A DNA stretch of 48,845 nucleotides from JAAZLS01 sp964463285 (GTDB lineage Bacteria > Bacillota > Dethiobacteria > DTU022): the NCBI GenBank assembly GCA_964463285.1, contig CAYXBB010000010.1, positions 1 through 48,845 on the forward strand, in the 5' to 3' direction. This document shows positions 40,250-48,845 of this stretch, in pieces; within the stretch, counting starts at the first letter, position 1; the number at the start of each line of letters is the position of its first letter. The position numbers were made by a program, and so were the translations under genes. The notes below the pieces were generated by a model that saw only the letters and a program-made list of their open reading frames with translations, made no database searches and was not told where the DNA came from.

Positions 40250-41524
40250 GTGAATAAGGAATCAGAAGGTAAAGACAAACGACTTGTTTCTTTACAAAGA
40301 GCTGAGCAGCTTAAAAAAACGATCTTGGATTATCAACAAATCCGGGGTAAAATACCTACCGGTTTTAAATATTGGCCTGCAATATTAAACCGCCAAGAAA
40401 AAATAAAATCTTATTTTGGAGCAACCGGCGATGAGTGGAAGGATTGGAAATGGCAACTCAGAAACCGTATTTCATCTTCCAGGGAATTGCGGCAGTTTAT
40501 TCACCTGACTGATCAGGAAATTGAAGAAATTGATTTCGTGGGCACTCACTTTAGCTGGACAATCTCTCCCTACTATCTTAGCCTGATGGATCCCGACAAT
40601 AAAACAGATCCGATTCGGAGGCAGGCTATCCCTACCATCTATGAATATAACAGCCCCTATGGTGAGGATGACCCCATGGATGAAGAATATACCTCTCCCG
40701 CCCCGGCGGTTACTCGCCGTTATCCCGACCGGCTAATAATCAACGTTACCAATGAATGTGCCATGTATTGCCGTCACTGTCAAAGGCGCCGCAACATCAC
40801 AGATGTCAGCCATGCCACCCCTCGGGATCAGCTGGAGGCGGCATTGAACTATGTTAAAGAAAACAGCGAGATTCGGGACGTGCTTCTTACCGGCGGTGAC
40901 GGGTTTATGCTTGGTAATAAGCGGATTGCCTGGCTGTTGGAGCAGCTGGATCAAATATCCCATGTGGAAATCAAGCGATTCGGCACCCGTACACCGGTGA
41001 CCCTTCCCTCCCGTATCGATGACGAGCTCTGTGAAATATTGTCCCGGCATCTTCCGATTTATATCAACACCCAGTTTAATCATCCCCTGGAGATAACCCC
41101 GGACGCCGGGGAGGCCTGCTTGAAGCTGGCTCGCACCGGGGCTACCCTGGGAAACCAGGCCGTGTTGCTGAGGGGCGTTAACAATGATCGGTACGTGATG
41201 AGGAAGCTTAATCAGGAACTTCTAAAGATAATGGTTCGCCCTTACTATATATTTCATGCCAAACAGGTCAAGGGGACTGCTCACTTTTGGACCAGAGTGG
41301 AAGATGGAATGGAAATTATGGAATATCTATGGGGCTATACCTCCGGGCTGGCGATGCCTACCTTTATTGTAAGCGCTCCTCACGGTTACGGGAAGACGCC
41401 GCTGCTTCCCACTTACCTGGTAGGGATGGGCCGGGATTATATTAAGCTTCGCACTTGGGAGGATCGGGTTATATATTATGATAACCGGGGATATATGGAA
41501 GAACTGGGCAACTCAAAACCATAG
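40250..41524 (+). CDS. KamA-family radical SAM aminomutase, glutamate 2,3-aminomutase-like
   Basis: This 424-residue radical SAM/PLP enzyme has Cys170, Cys174 and Cys177 (CAMYCRHC) for the 4Fe-4S cluster, the GGDGFM AdoMet segment, and the PLP lysine in PHGYGK (382). Lysine 2,3-aminomutase carries two Asp residues that bind the substrate epsilon-amine; the matching positions here are Lys338 (FHAK) and Ser375 (FIVS). Glutamate 2,3-aminomutase carries Lys and Asn at these places, so a glutamate-type reaction making beta-glutamate, an osmolyte, is more likely than lysine. The GTG start has AAGGAGG 15 bases before it. A product of unknown specificity remains possible. Confidence 0.82.
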   Translation: MNKESEGKDKRLVSLQRAEQLKKTILDYQQIRGKIPTGFKYWPAILNRQEKIKSYFGATGDEWKDWKWQLRNRISSSRELRQFIHLTDQEIEEIDFVGTHFSWTISPYYLSLMDPDNKTDPIRRQAIPTIYEYNSPYGEDDPMDEEYTSPAPAVTRRYPDRLIINVTNECAMYCRHCQRRRNITDVSHATPRDQLEAALNYVKENSEIRDVLLTGGDGFMLGNKRIAWLLEQLDQISHVEIKRFGTRTPVTLPSRIDDELCEILSRHLPIYINTQFNHPLEITPDAGEACLKLARTGATLGNQAVLLRGVNNDRYVMRKLNQELLKIMVRPYYIFHAKQVKGTAHFWTRVEDGMEIMEYLWGYTSGLAMPTFIVSAPHGYGKTPLLPTYLVGMGRDYIKLRTWEDRVIYYDNRGYMEELGNSKP

Positions 41525-41542
41525 GGAGGGATTTTTAGCCGG

Positions 41543-42664
41543 TTGCTTCCACGGGCAGTGGAGCCCGGACCTGTTTTTGACATGGAAGAGCTTGTGTATT
41601 TAAATGCTTTGAATCGTATTTCGATGCTGGGCCCTGTCCGCATAGGCTTGCTCCTCAACTGCTTTGGATCTGCCAGAGGGGCCTGGGAAGCGCCGGAAAA
41701 AGAATGGGCCGGGATAACAGGGTTGCAGCATATAATTCCCGGGTTAATTAAAGAACGAAAAGCCATTGAACCGGAAAAAGAATGGCTTCGACTGCAGAGC
41801 TCGGGTTTTGATATGTGGGGGCTAAATAGCCCTGATTATCCTGCGCTGCTGAAAACTATCAGCCGTCCTCCTCCGGTACTTTATACCTGCGGCCGCTGGA
41901 AGGAAAAGGATCAGCTGGCGATAGCTATAGTGGGCAGCCGCCGCTGTACGCTTTACGGACGGGAGGTAGCTGCCCGCCTGGCCCGGGAACTGGCCGGCCT
42001 GGGATTTACTATCATCAGCGGCCTGGCATTGGGGATAGATACCCAAGCTCACCGGGGCGCATTGCAGGCAAACGGACAGACCATAGCGGTGCTGGGATGC
42101 GGTTTAAATATTTGCTACCCGTTCAGGAACCGGGATCTGCGAGACCAAATTGCCTCTTCAGGATTGATAATGTCTGAATTTCCGTTGGACACCTCTCCCT
42201 TGCCCCAGAATTTTCCTCAACGCAACCGAATTATCAGCGGCCTGTCTTTGGGAACAGTAGTGGTGGAAGCTCCTGAAAAAAGCGGGGCACTGATTACCGC
42301 CAATTTTGCACTGGAACAGAACCGGGAGGTATTTGCGGTCCCGGGAAATGTTGACAGCCCTTATAGCCGCGGTTGTCACCGCCTGATTAAAGATGGGGCA
42401 AAGCTGGTGGAATCGGTGGCGGATATAATGGATGAACTGGCGGTAGGTCCGGTAAGCCGGGAAACCGTTGAAGAGAAAATGGAGCCGGATTTATCCCCGG
42501 GGGAAAGACGTTTGCTTGAGCTGATACCATATCAGCCGCAACATATTGACGAAATCATCCGCTTGAGCGGCCTGCCGGCGGAAGATATCTGGGCATCTCT
42601 GTTAAGCCTGGAATTAAAGGGAAGTTTGCGGCAACTACCGGGTAAATATTTTACCAGGGTATAG
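41543..42664 (+). CDS. dprA: DNA processing protein DprA (Smf)
   Basis: This 373-residue protein loads RecA on single-stranded DNA during transformation and is widely conserved outside competent species. The extended Rossmann core shows VGSRRCTLYGREVAARLARE, SGLALGIDTQAHRGAL and the FPQRNRIISGLS block; a C-terminal winged helix follows (about 305-373). The frame opens at TTG 41543 with GGGAGGG 12 bases before; ATG at 41582 (MEELVYLNAL) lacks a binding site but matches where homologues begin. It precedes topA as in many Firmicutes. Confidence 0.93.
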   Translation: MLPRAVEPGPVFDMEELVYLNALNRISMLGPVRIGLLLNCFGSARGAWEAPEKEWAGITGLQHIIPGLIKERKAIEPEKEWLRLQSSGFDMWGLNSPDYPALLKTISRPPPVLYTCGRWKEKDQLAIAIVGSRRCTLYGREVAARLARELAGLGFTIISGLALGIDTQAHRGALQANGQTIAVLGCGLNICYPFRNRDLRDQIASSGLIMSEFPLDTSPLPQNFPQRNRIISGLSLGTVVVEAPEKSGALITANFALEQNREVFAVPGNVDSPYSRGCHRLIKDGAKLVESVADIMDELAVGPVSRETVEEKMEPDLSPGERRLLELIPYQPQHIDEIIRLSGLPAEDIWASLLSLELKGSLRQLPGKYFTRV

Positions 42665-42738
42665 AAAGGACCCGGTATATGTTATCATATAACCCGCGGA
42701 AAGAAACATGTTAATTGGGTGGCGTAAGGAGGGACGCT

Positions 42739-44826
42739 ATGAGTTATCTGGTGATAGTTGAATCCCCATCCAAAGCCCGCACTATCGGGCGGTTCCTGGG
42801 GCGAAACTATCAGGTCAAGGCTTCCATGGGGCATTTAATTGATCTTCCCAAGAGCAAATTGGGAATTAACCTGGATCAGGATTTCGATCCCCAATATATT
42901 CTAATCCGGGGAAAAGGAAGCATTTTAAAAGAACTGAAGCAGGCTCAAAAAAAATCCAAAAAGGTCTTATTGGCTGCCGACCCTGACCGGGAAGGAGAGG
43001 CAATTTGCTGGCATCTGGGCCAGGCATTAAATATCGACCAGGACGAGCACTGCCGGGTGGAATTTAATGAAATCACGAAAACAGCGGTGCTGGAAGCGTT
43101 CAAAAACCCCCGGCCCATTGATCATCACCGGGTAGATGCCCAGCAAGCCCGGAGGATACTGGACCGGCTGGTAGGTTACCAGATTAGCCCCCTGTTATGG
43201 CGCAAAATCCGTAGCGGGCTTAGTGCAGGGAGGGTACAATCGGTAGCGGTACGGTTTATCTGTGATCGAGAACGTGAGATAGAAGATTTTGTGGAGGAGG
43301 AATACTGGACGCTGGAAGCGCTTCTAACCTCCGGCGATCCCAATCCTGCCTTTAAGGCGTTACTGGCCGAGTGTAAAGGCCGGAAGATAGAACTAAAGAA
43401 CCGGGAAGAGACGGAGGCAATAGTAAAGGCGATCCGGGAGGCGGAGTTTATTGTTGATCAGATCAAAAAAAGTCAACGGCTTCGCCGGCCTTCACCTCCC
43501 TTTACTACCAGCAGCCTGCAGCAAGAGGCCTCCACTAAACTGGGGTTTACCGGTCAGAAAACAATGTTTATTGCCCAGCAACTTTACGAGGGGATCAAGC
43601 TTAAGGCGGGAGAACAGACAGGCCTGATAACCTATATTAGAACCGACTCGGTAAGGATATCCGCCCAGGCTCAAAATGAAGCTCGCCGGCTTATCCAAGA
43701 AAAATATGGAGAAGAGTATCTTCCTCCTAAGGCCCCGGCATATCGTTCCCGTAAGGGAGCCCAGGAGGCCCACGAGGCCATCCGGCCTACCTCGGTCTTT
43801 AGGGAACCGCCGGCGGTTGAGTCCTATTTGACCCGGGATCAGCTTCGCCTGTACCGGTTAATCTGGAACCGTTTTACAGCCAGCCAGATGGCGGAGGCCC
43901 GTTTTGATCGGGTAAGCGTGCGTATTTCTGCCGGCGATTATACCTTTAAGGCTACCGGCAGCAAGCTTAATTTCCCCGGGTTCCTGGTGCTGTTGCCGGA
44001 AACGGATAAAGAAGAGCCTAAAGAACTGCCTTCTTTAACCGAAGGGCAAGTTTTAACCTTGCTGGAATTTCAACCGCTGCAGCACTTTACCCAGCCTCCT
44101 CCCCGTTACAGCGAGGCGACATTAATTAAGGCTCTGGAGGAAAAAGGCATCGGTCGCCCCAGCACCTATGCCCCGATTATCGGAACCATTCAGACCCGGG
44201 GGTACGTGATCAGGCAACAAAAGGTATTTTCCCCCACCGAGTTGGGGGTAATTGTAGTTGACCTGATGAAGGAATATTTTCCCGAAATTATCGATGTTGA
44301 TTTTACTGCAGAGATGGAAGAGCGACTGGATCAAATAGAAGAGGGCAATCTGGATCGGATTAAAGTACTGGCTGATTTTTACCGGCCTTTTGAACAGCGT
44401 CTAAAAGTAGCGGATCAGGAAATTGAAAAAGTGGAACTGGTTCCCGAAGAAAGCACTGAAACCTGCCCTCAATGCGGGAAAAGGCTGATCTACAAGCACG
44501 GCCGGTTTGGGCGTTTCCTGGCCTGCCCGGGATTTCCGGATTGCCGCTACACTAAAAATATCAACCGGGAAACCGGGGTCCGCTGTCCTCTCGATGGAGG
44601 ACAACTGGTAGAGCGGCGTAGTAAAAAAGGACGGATTTTTTACGGCTGTGACAACTACCCCCGGTGCCGGTTTGCAGTGTGGGATAAACCTCTACCCGAA
44701 AAATGCCCGCTTTGTGGCAGCCTGGTGGTGCAAAGTGTTTCCCGGAAAAACCCCGTCAAGCGGTGCTCTAAAAAAGAATGCACTTATTCTGAGCCCCTTG
44801 CTGCCGAACCGGCCCGGAAAAGCTAA
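42739..44826 (+). CDS. topA: DNA topoisomerase I
   Basis: This 695-residue type IA topoisomerase relaxes negative supercoils. Seen: the Toprim domain (LVIVESPSKARTIGRFLG and the DPDREGEAI metal motif), the active-site Tyr in GLITYIRTDSVRIS, and three C-terminal zinc ribbons (CPQCGK...CPGFPDC, CPLDGG...CDNYPRC, CPLCGS...CSKKEC). ATG at 42739 has GGAGGG 6 bases upstream; an upstream TTG at 42715 is in frame but unsupported. A palindromic AT-rich stretch (42674-42693) lies before it. Confidence 0.96.
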   Translation: MSYLVIVESPSKARTIGRFLGRNYQVKASMGHLIDLPKSKLGINLDQDFDPQYILIRGKGSILKELKQAQKKSKKVLLAADPDREGEAICWHLGQALNIDQDEHCRVEFNEITKTAVLEAFKNPRPIDHHRVDAQQARRILDRLVGYQISPLLWRKIRSGLSAGRVQSVAVRFICDREREIEDFVEEEYWTLEALLTSGDPNPAFKALLAECKGRKIELKNREETEAIVKAIREAEFIVDQIKKSQRLRRPSPPFTTSSLQQEASTKLGFTGQKTMFIAQQLYEGIKLKAGEQTGLITYIRTDSVRISAQAQNEARRLIQEKYGEEYLPPKAPAYRSRKGAQEAHEAIRPTSVFREPPAVESYLTRDQLRLYRLIWNRFTASQMAEARFDRVSVRISAGDYTFKATGSKLNFPGFLVLLPETDKEEPKELPSLTEGQVLTLLEFQPLQHFTQPPPRYSEATLIKALEEKGIGRPSTYAPIIGTIQTRGYVIRQQKVFSPTELGVIVVDLMKEYFPEIIDVDFTAEMEERLDQIEEGNLDRIKVLADFYRPFEQRLKVADQEIEKVELVPEESTETCPQCGKRLIYKHGRFGRFLACPGFPDCRYTKNINRETGVRCPLDGGQLVERRSKKGRIFYGCDNYPRCRFAVWDKPLPEKCPLCGSLVVQSVSRKNPVKRCSKKECTYSEPLAAEPARKS

Positions 44827-44913
44827 ACTGCCCTGTTGGTGACAGCCAATTTTGACAGTAAAGGCAGTTTCCCATTAAAGCCGGAATTTTTTTAAAAAAC
44901 TTTGTTAGAACTC

Positions 44914-44942
44914 TTGCATTACTGAATTGAATATGCTAATAT
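44914..44942 (+). promoter_or_regulatory. Sigma-A promoter of xerC-hslVU
   Basis: TTGCAT (44914-44919), 17 bases, then TAATAT (44937-44942) preceded by TGC (an extended -10). The start point near 44949 is only about 9 bases from the TTG start used by xerC, so the message would have a very short leader. Confidence 0.6.
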
Positions 44943-44957
44943 TTGCAGGGGATGCCG

Positions 44958-45845
44958 TTGGAACAGCGGGTGAAGAAATTTTTATATTATTTAAAGGCGG
45001 AAAAAAATGCTTCCCTTTTAACCCTTCAGGCATACCGCTATGATCTCAGCCAGCTTCAACAGTGGCGATCAAAAAACAACCGAACTTCGGAAATTAACCA
45101 CCTGGAGCTACGTCATTATTTGGCGTGGTTACAAGAGGGTGGATACAGCCGGAGCTCCATAGCCCGGAAGCTTTCTGCTATACGTTCATTTCTACGATAT
45201 ACGCAAAGGGAGGGTTGCTTTACGGGAGGGGGTTGGAACAAGATATTGACCCCCCGCCAGGAAAAAAAATTACCCAAATTTTTATATTATCAGCAGGTTG
45301 AAGCCTTATTAGAGGCGCCTGATTGCGGCACGCTGCTCGGCTTTCGTGACCGAACTATTTTAGAACTGCTATATTCTTGCGGAATCAGGGTAAGCGAGCT
45401 AGCGTCGATGAACATTCATTCATACCAGGGTGAAGAGCGGCTGCTAAAGGTTACGGGTAAGGGTAGTAAAGAACGCATTTTGCCTGTCGGAAGGATAGCA
45501 GGGAAATATTTAAATGAATATCTCTTCCGGATAAGACCGCGGTTATTAGACCCTAAAGCAGACGACCACGGTTTTTTCTTTTTAAACCGCTTGGGAGGCC
45601 CTTTGAGCGACCGGGGGGTAAGGCTGTTGTTTGCCAAATATATTCGCAAGGTATGTTCTGCCGTAGGGGCCACCCCTCATTCCCTGCGCCATTCGTTTGC
45701 CACCCATTTGCTGGAGAGGGGTGCCGATATCCGGGTAGTCCAGGAATTGCTGGGGCATGTCAGTATTTCCACCACCCAAATCTATACTCACCTCACCAAG
45801 GAGCGGATACGGGAGATTTACCGGTCAACCCACCCCCGGGCATAA
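44958..45845 (+). CDS. xerC: Tyrosine recombinase XerC
   Basis: This 295-residue XerC-type recombinase resolves chromosome dimers at dif with XerD. It has an N-terminal SAM-like domain (about 1-85) and the catalytic Arg (CGIRVSEL), Lys (GKGSKER), His-x-x-Arg (HSLRHSF), His (LLGHVS) and Tyr (TQIYTHL). TTG at 44958 with AGGGG 6 bases before is chosen; ATG at 44952 and TTG at 44943 are alternatives. It heads a xerC-hslV-hslU-codY order known from many Firmicutes. Confidence 0.93.
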   Translation: MEQRVKKFLYYLKAEKNASLLTLQAYRYDLSQLQQWRSKNNRTSEINHLELRHYLAWLQEGGYSRSSIARKLSAIRSFLRYTQREGCFTGGGWNKILTPRQEKKLPKFLYYQQVEALLEAPDCGTLLGFRDRTILELLYSCGIRVSELASMNIHSYQGEERLLKVTGKGSKERILPVGRIAGKYLNEYLFRIRPRLLDPKADDHGFFFLNRLGGPLSDRGVRLLFAKYIRKVCSAVGATPHSLRHSFATHLLERGADIRVVQELLGHVSISTTQIYTHLTKERIREIYRSTHPRA

Positions 45846-45864
45846 ATGCAAAAGGATGATAATA

Positions 45865-46401
45865 GTGAATCAATTTATGGGCACAACTATTATAGCTGTA
45901 AAAAAAGGCGGGCAGTTGGCGATTGCCGGAGACGGCCAGGTCACTTTTGGGAACAACACGGTGATCAAACATGGGGCCCGGAAAGTACGGCGCCTTTATG
46001 AAGGGAAAATACTTACCGGTTACGCGGGCTCGGTGGCCGATGCCTTAACTTTATGCGAAAAATTTGAAGACAGCCTGGCCAACTACCAGGGTAACATATT
46101 ACGGGCAGCAGTGGAGCTGGCCAAGGAGTGGAGAACGGACCGGGTGTTAAGGAGATTGGAGGCTCTTCTGTTAGCGGCAAATAAAGAAACACTGCTGATT
46201 ATTTCCGGAACAGGGGAGGTTATTGAACCGGACGATGATATTGCCGCAGTGGGCTCCGGAGCCCCTTATGCCCTAGCGGCTGCCAAGGCCCTGGTAAGAA
46301 ATACCGGGCTTTCACCGGCGGAGATCGTCAAACAAGCGCTGGTTATTGCTGCCGAAATATGTGTTTATACCAATGATCGTATAGTGGTGGAAGAGTTGTA
46401 A
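45865..46401 (+). CDS. hslV: ATP-dependent protease subunit HslV (ClpQ)
   Basis: HslV is the peptidase ring of the HslUV protease. The 178-residue protein contains TTIIAVKKGGQLAIAGDGQVTFG and the typical IISGTGEVIEPDDDIAAVGSG segment. As in Bacillus, a few residues (MNQFMG) precede the Thr-Thr that is usually N-terminal, so the active N-terminus may arise by trimming or by start at ATG 45877. GTG at 45865 has AAAGGA 8 bases upstream. It is directly followed by hslU. Confidence 0.93.
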   Translation: MNQFMGTTIIAVKKGGQLAIAGDGQVTFGNNTVIKHGARKVRRLYEGKILTGYAGSVADALTLCEKFEDSLANYQGNILRAAVELAKEWRTDRVLRRLEALLLAANKETLLIISGTGEVIEPDDDIAAVGSGAPYALAAAKALVRNTGLSPAEIVKQALVIAAEICVYTNDRIVVEEL

Positions 46402-47844
46402 ATGCTGATGATGAAAGCTGGGAAAGAGATGCTCACCGAGGGATTAACTCCACGAGAGATTGTAAGGGAACTGGATCGCTATATTATCGGGCAGGATGAG
46501 GCCAAGCGTAGTGTGGCGGTAGCTTTACGTAACCGTTACCGGAGAAAAAAGTTATCTCCGGAAATGCAAGAAGAGGTTATCCCTAAAAACATCCTGATGA
46601 TCGGTTCTACCGGGGTGGGCAAGACAGAGATTGCCCGGCGGTTGGCCAGGTTGGTAAATGCTCCATTTGTCAAGGTGGAGGCCACCAAGTTTACGGAGGT
46701 AGGGTACGTGGGCCGCGATGTGGAGGGAATGGTGCGGGATCTTCTGGAGACCTCCATCCGGGCGGTTCAGCACGAGCGGATGCAGAGCGTAGAAGGCCGG
46801 GCTGCCGGGCTGGCCGAAGATCGCTTACTGGATTTGCTGGCTCCTCTCCCCAAAAGACGCCGCCGTTCGGGCAACCCGCTTAGTTTTTTATTTCCGGCAA
46901 CCCCGGCGGCTGAGGAAAATGTTCCCAATGAGGAACAATTTCTGGAACGGCTGGCTAAGGCAAACCAGGACAGGCTGGAGTACAAAGACCGCCTTTCCCG
47001 GGGAGAACTGGAGGATCTGCCGATAGAGATAGAGGTGGAGGAGCGCCGGCCGCAGGTACTGGAGATTTTTTCCGGGCAAGGGATGGAAGAAATGGGGATC
47101 AACCTTCAGGATTTCCTAGGTAACATGATTCCTTCCCGCAAGAAAAAGCAAAAAACCAGTGTTAAGGAGGCCCGCCGGATCCTCAGGCAAGAAGAGGCGC
47201 AAAAGCTAATTGATATGGATCAGGTTATTTCGGAGGCTATCCAAAGGGCCGAACAACTGGGTATAATATTTATTGATGAACTGGACAAAATTGCCGGTAA
47301 AGGTAGTTATGGCTCCAGTCTTGATGTATCGCGGGAAGGGGTTCAAAGGGATATACTACCGATAGTCGAGGGATCTACAGTGGTAACCAAATATGGCGCG
47401 GTAAAGACCGATCACATTTTATTTATCGCTGCCGGCGCATTTCATATGACCAAGCCTTCGGATTTAATCCCGGAGTTGCAAGGGCGTTTTCCGATAAGGG
47501 TGGAGCTAAAAAGTTTAACGGAGGAGGATTTCAAGCGCATTTTAACCGAGCCCCATAACGCCTTAATTAAGCAATATACAGCACTACTTGAAACAGAAGG
47601 GGTGAAAATACAATTTACTGACGAAGCAATAAACGAACTGGCCAGAACTGCCTGTAGTCTAAACCAGGAGATGGAAAACATCGGTGCCAGGCGGCTACAT
47701 ACCATCATGGAAAAATTGCTAGAAGACCTGTCTTTTGAGCTTCCAGGGCTGGCTGACCAGAAAATAATAATAAACCAACAGTATGTTCAGAATAAATTGC
47801 ATGAGATTGTTAAAAATAAAGATTTAAGTAAATATATTCTATAG
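46402..47844 (+). CDS. hslU: ATP-dependent protease ATPase HslU (ClpY)
   Basis: HslU is the AAA+ unfoldase for HslV (480 residues at most). Seen: LTPREIVRELDRYIIGQDEAKRSVAVALRNR, Walker A GSTGVGKTE, FTEVGYVGRDVE with the GYVG pore loop, an I domain (about 110-245), Walker B IIFIDELDKIA and the sensor segment GARRLHTIMEKLLED. The ATG starts directly after the hslV stop. ATG codons at 46408, 46411 and 46429 are also in frame; the last matches homologue starts best. Confidence 0.95.
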   Translation: MLMMKAGKEMLTEGLTPREIVRELDRYIIGQDEAKRSVAVALRNRYRRKKLSPEMQEEVIPKNILMIGSTGVGKTEIARRLARLVNAPFVKVEATKFTEVGYVGRDVEGMVRDLLETSIRAVQHERMQSVEGRAAGLAEDRLLDLLAPLPKRRRRSGNPLSFLFPATPAAEENVPNEEQFLERLAKANQDRLEYKDRLSRGELEDLPIEIEVEERRPQVLEIFSGQGMEEMGINLQDFLGNMIPSRKKKQKTSVKEARRILRQEEAQKLIDMDQVISEAIQRAEQLGIIFIDELDKIAGKGSYGSSLDVSREGVQRDILPIVEGSTVVTKYGAVKTDHILFIAAGAFHMTKPSDLIPELQGRFPIRVELKSLTEEDFKRILTEPHNALIKQYTALLETEGVKIQFTDEAINELARTACSLNQEMENIGARRLHTIMEKLLEDLSFELPGLADQKIIINQQYVQNKLHEIVKNKDLSKYIL

Positions 47845-47874
47845 AAAGTTAAAAGAAAGCAGGTGAAAGTTGAT

Positions 47875-48669
47875 ATGGTTACTTCTCCTCTTCTTGAGAA
47901 GACCCGTCGCATCAACAAAATTCTTCAGAAAACCGCAGGCCAGTATGTAGATTTTAAAGAGGTAGCCGAAGTATTAAAGAATGTAATCCACGCCAATATA
48001 TACATTGCTGACCGACATGGAGAGATTTTAGGCTACGGGTTGGTTGACGAGTTTGAATGTGAGCTGATGGTGGATCATGTACTGCAAAACGGCCGGTTTC
48101 CCGAATACTACAACGATTTTCTGTTAAGAAGCGAAGAACCGCGGGTAAACCTGCCCCAGAAATCCAACGATTGTGTGTTTATTAAAACTGAAAGCTGCCT
48201 GTTCACCAACAAGATTACCACGGTAATCCCGATTATAGGTGGAGGAAAGCGATTGGGAACCTTAGTGGTGGCCCGGTTCGATGAACTGTTTGATGCCGAC
48301 GACATGATCCTGGCCGAGGTATCGGCTACGGTGGTAGGCATGGAAATTTTGCGATCCAAGGCAGAAAAGATCGAAGAAGAGGCCCGGAGCAAAGCCGTGG
48401 TCCAGTTGGCCATTGCCACCCTTTCCTACTCGGAGTTGGAGGCGGTGGAACACATTTTTGAAGAGCTTGGCGGGGATGAAGGGTTGCTGGTGGCCAGCAA
48501 GATCGCCGATCAATTGGGGATTACCCGCTCGGTTATTGTTAATGCTCTTCGGAAATTTGAGAGCGCCGGGGTTATAGAATCTCGCTCTCTGGGGATGAAG
48601 GGAACTTACATCAAGGTTCTTAATCCCTACCTGTTGGAGCACCTGGCCAAGAAATCAAAAAGTTTCTAG
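47875..48669 (+). CDS. codY: GTP- and branched-chain amino acid-sensing regulator CodY
   Basis: CodY is the global nutrient repressor of Firmicutes, binding isoleucine/valine and GTP. The protein (264 residues) has the N-terminal GAF domain and the C-terminal winged helix with the nearly invariant ASKIADQLGITRSVIVNALRKFESAGVIESRSLGMKGT region. ATG at 47875 has AGGTGA 8 bases before it and matches homologue starts; a GTG at 47863 is in frame. It is likely to control the cimA promoter in this window. A strong terminator follows. Confidence 0.95.
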   Translation: MVTSPLLEKTRRINKILQKTAGQYVDFKEVAEVLKNVIHANIYIADRHGEILGYGLVDEFECELMVDHVLQNGRFPEYYNDFLLRSEEPRVNLPQKSNDCVFIKTESCLFTNKITTVIPIIGGGKRLGTLVVARFDELFDADDMILAEVSATVVGMEILRSKAEKIEEEARSKAVVQLAIATLSYSELEAVEHIFEELGGDEGLLVASKIADQLGITRSVIVNALRKFESAGVIESRSLGMKGTYIKVLNPYLLEHLAKKSKSF

Positions 48670-48692
48670 TCATTAGAACATCAGTTGCCAAT

Positions 48693-48731
48693 AAACAGAT
48701 TGGGCTGCCGAAAAGGCTGCCCAATCTGTTT
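48693..48731 (+). terminator. Intrinsic terminator of codY, occupied by an intron
   Basis: AAACAGATTGGGC and GCCCAATCTGTTT are exact 13-base arms, extended after one T-T mismatch by GCC/GGC around a GAAAA loop. Only a short TTT remains before the group II intron begins at 48734. Confidence 0.9.
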
Positions 48732-48733
48732 AA

Positions 48734-48845
48734 GTGCGCCCAGCATGGGCGCAGTCTAACAGGTGCAAGTCCTGAGTGCGGGTATAGCTTAAGGCAAGGG
48801 TGTCCACCGCGAGGTGGAATCTGAAGGAAGCCGGCGGCAAACTTC
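48734..48845 (+). mobile_element. Group II intron, 5' end (partial, runs off the window)
   Basis: The sequence starts with GTGCG, the group II 5' consensus, then GCGCCCAGCATGGGCGC (a small stem), CAGTCTAACAGGTGCAAGTCC and, near the window end, AATCTGAAGGAAGCCGGCGGCAAAC, which matches domain I of bacterial group II introns as I remember them. Insertion directly after the codY terminator stem is typical of bacterial class C introns, which target such hairpins, but the class itself cannot be settled from this piece. A reverse transcriptase gene would lie beyond the window. Confidence 0.82.

Overview
The window looks like a chromosomal segment of an anaerobic, spore-forming, low-to-mid GC Firmicute of the Clostridia / Desulfotomaculum-Pelotomaculum kind. 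This is inferred from gene order and protein families, not from a marker search. The supports are: the order rpmF-plsX-fab-rnc-smc-ftsY-ylxM-ffh-rpsP-khpA-rimM-trmD-rplS-lepB-rbgA-rnhB-yraN; the order dprA-topA-xerC-hslV-hslU-codY; two CotF-type spore coat proteins; a c-di-AMP riboswitch on a LysM/SleB-type hydrolase; and strong AGGAGG ribosome binding sites with many GTG and TTG starts. A 10-N gap and an apparent 1-nt frameshift in smc indicate a draft assembly.

Region 1 (1-3674) is AT-rich and accessory. It starts with what looks like the end of an IS21-type element, which truncates a MoaD/ThiS-like sulfur-carrier gene. Next come a sigma-54 activator on the minus strand, a near-consensus -24/-12 promoter, and a UbiX-like flavin prenyltransferase overlapping an LpdD-like gene. 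No UbiD-type decarboxylase is present in the window. Region 2 (3675-6916) has two CotF-like coat proteins, an iscR-iscS-iscU set with its own promoter and a candidate IscR operator, and a NusG domain II protein.

Region 3 (6985-25312) is the core housekeeping cluster. It covers 23S rRNA/L32, fatty acid and phospholipid synthesis (plsX, fabH, fabD, fabG, acpP, fabF), rnc, smc, the SRP genes (ftsY, ylxM, ffh), ribosome and tRNA maturation (rpsP, khpA, rimM, trmD, rplS, rbgA), signal peptidase, RNase HII and YraN. An inverted-repeat element sits between ftsY and ylxM. Region 4 (25453-33736) holds the riboswitch-controlled hydrolase, an archaeal-type phosphoglycerate mutase, a MOT1-type transporter behind a structured leader, a ComM/YifB ATPase and a DUF3786 protein on the minus strand, and a UvrD-type helicase.

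Region 5 (33921-41524) is a metabolic cluster: citramalate synthase with a candidate CodY box at its promoter, a MetE/UROD-like methyltransferase, three tandem M42 aminopeptidases, an unexplained structured stretch ending in a strong terminator, and a KamA-family aminomutase with glutamate-type substrate residues. Region 6 (41543-48845) is dprA, topA, xerC, hslV, hslU and codY. The codY terminator is followed directly by the 5' end of a group II intron that runs off the window. The strongest leads are the structured leader before the MOT1 transporter, the structured stretch before the aminomutase, the CodY box at cimA, the decarboxylase accessory pair without its enzyme, the smc frameshift and the intron at the codY terminator. 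None by itself proves a new system.
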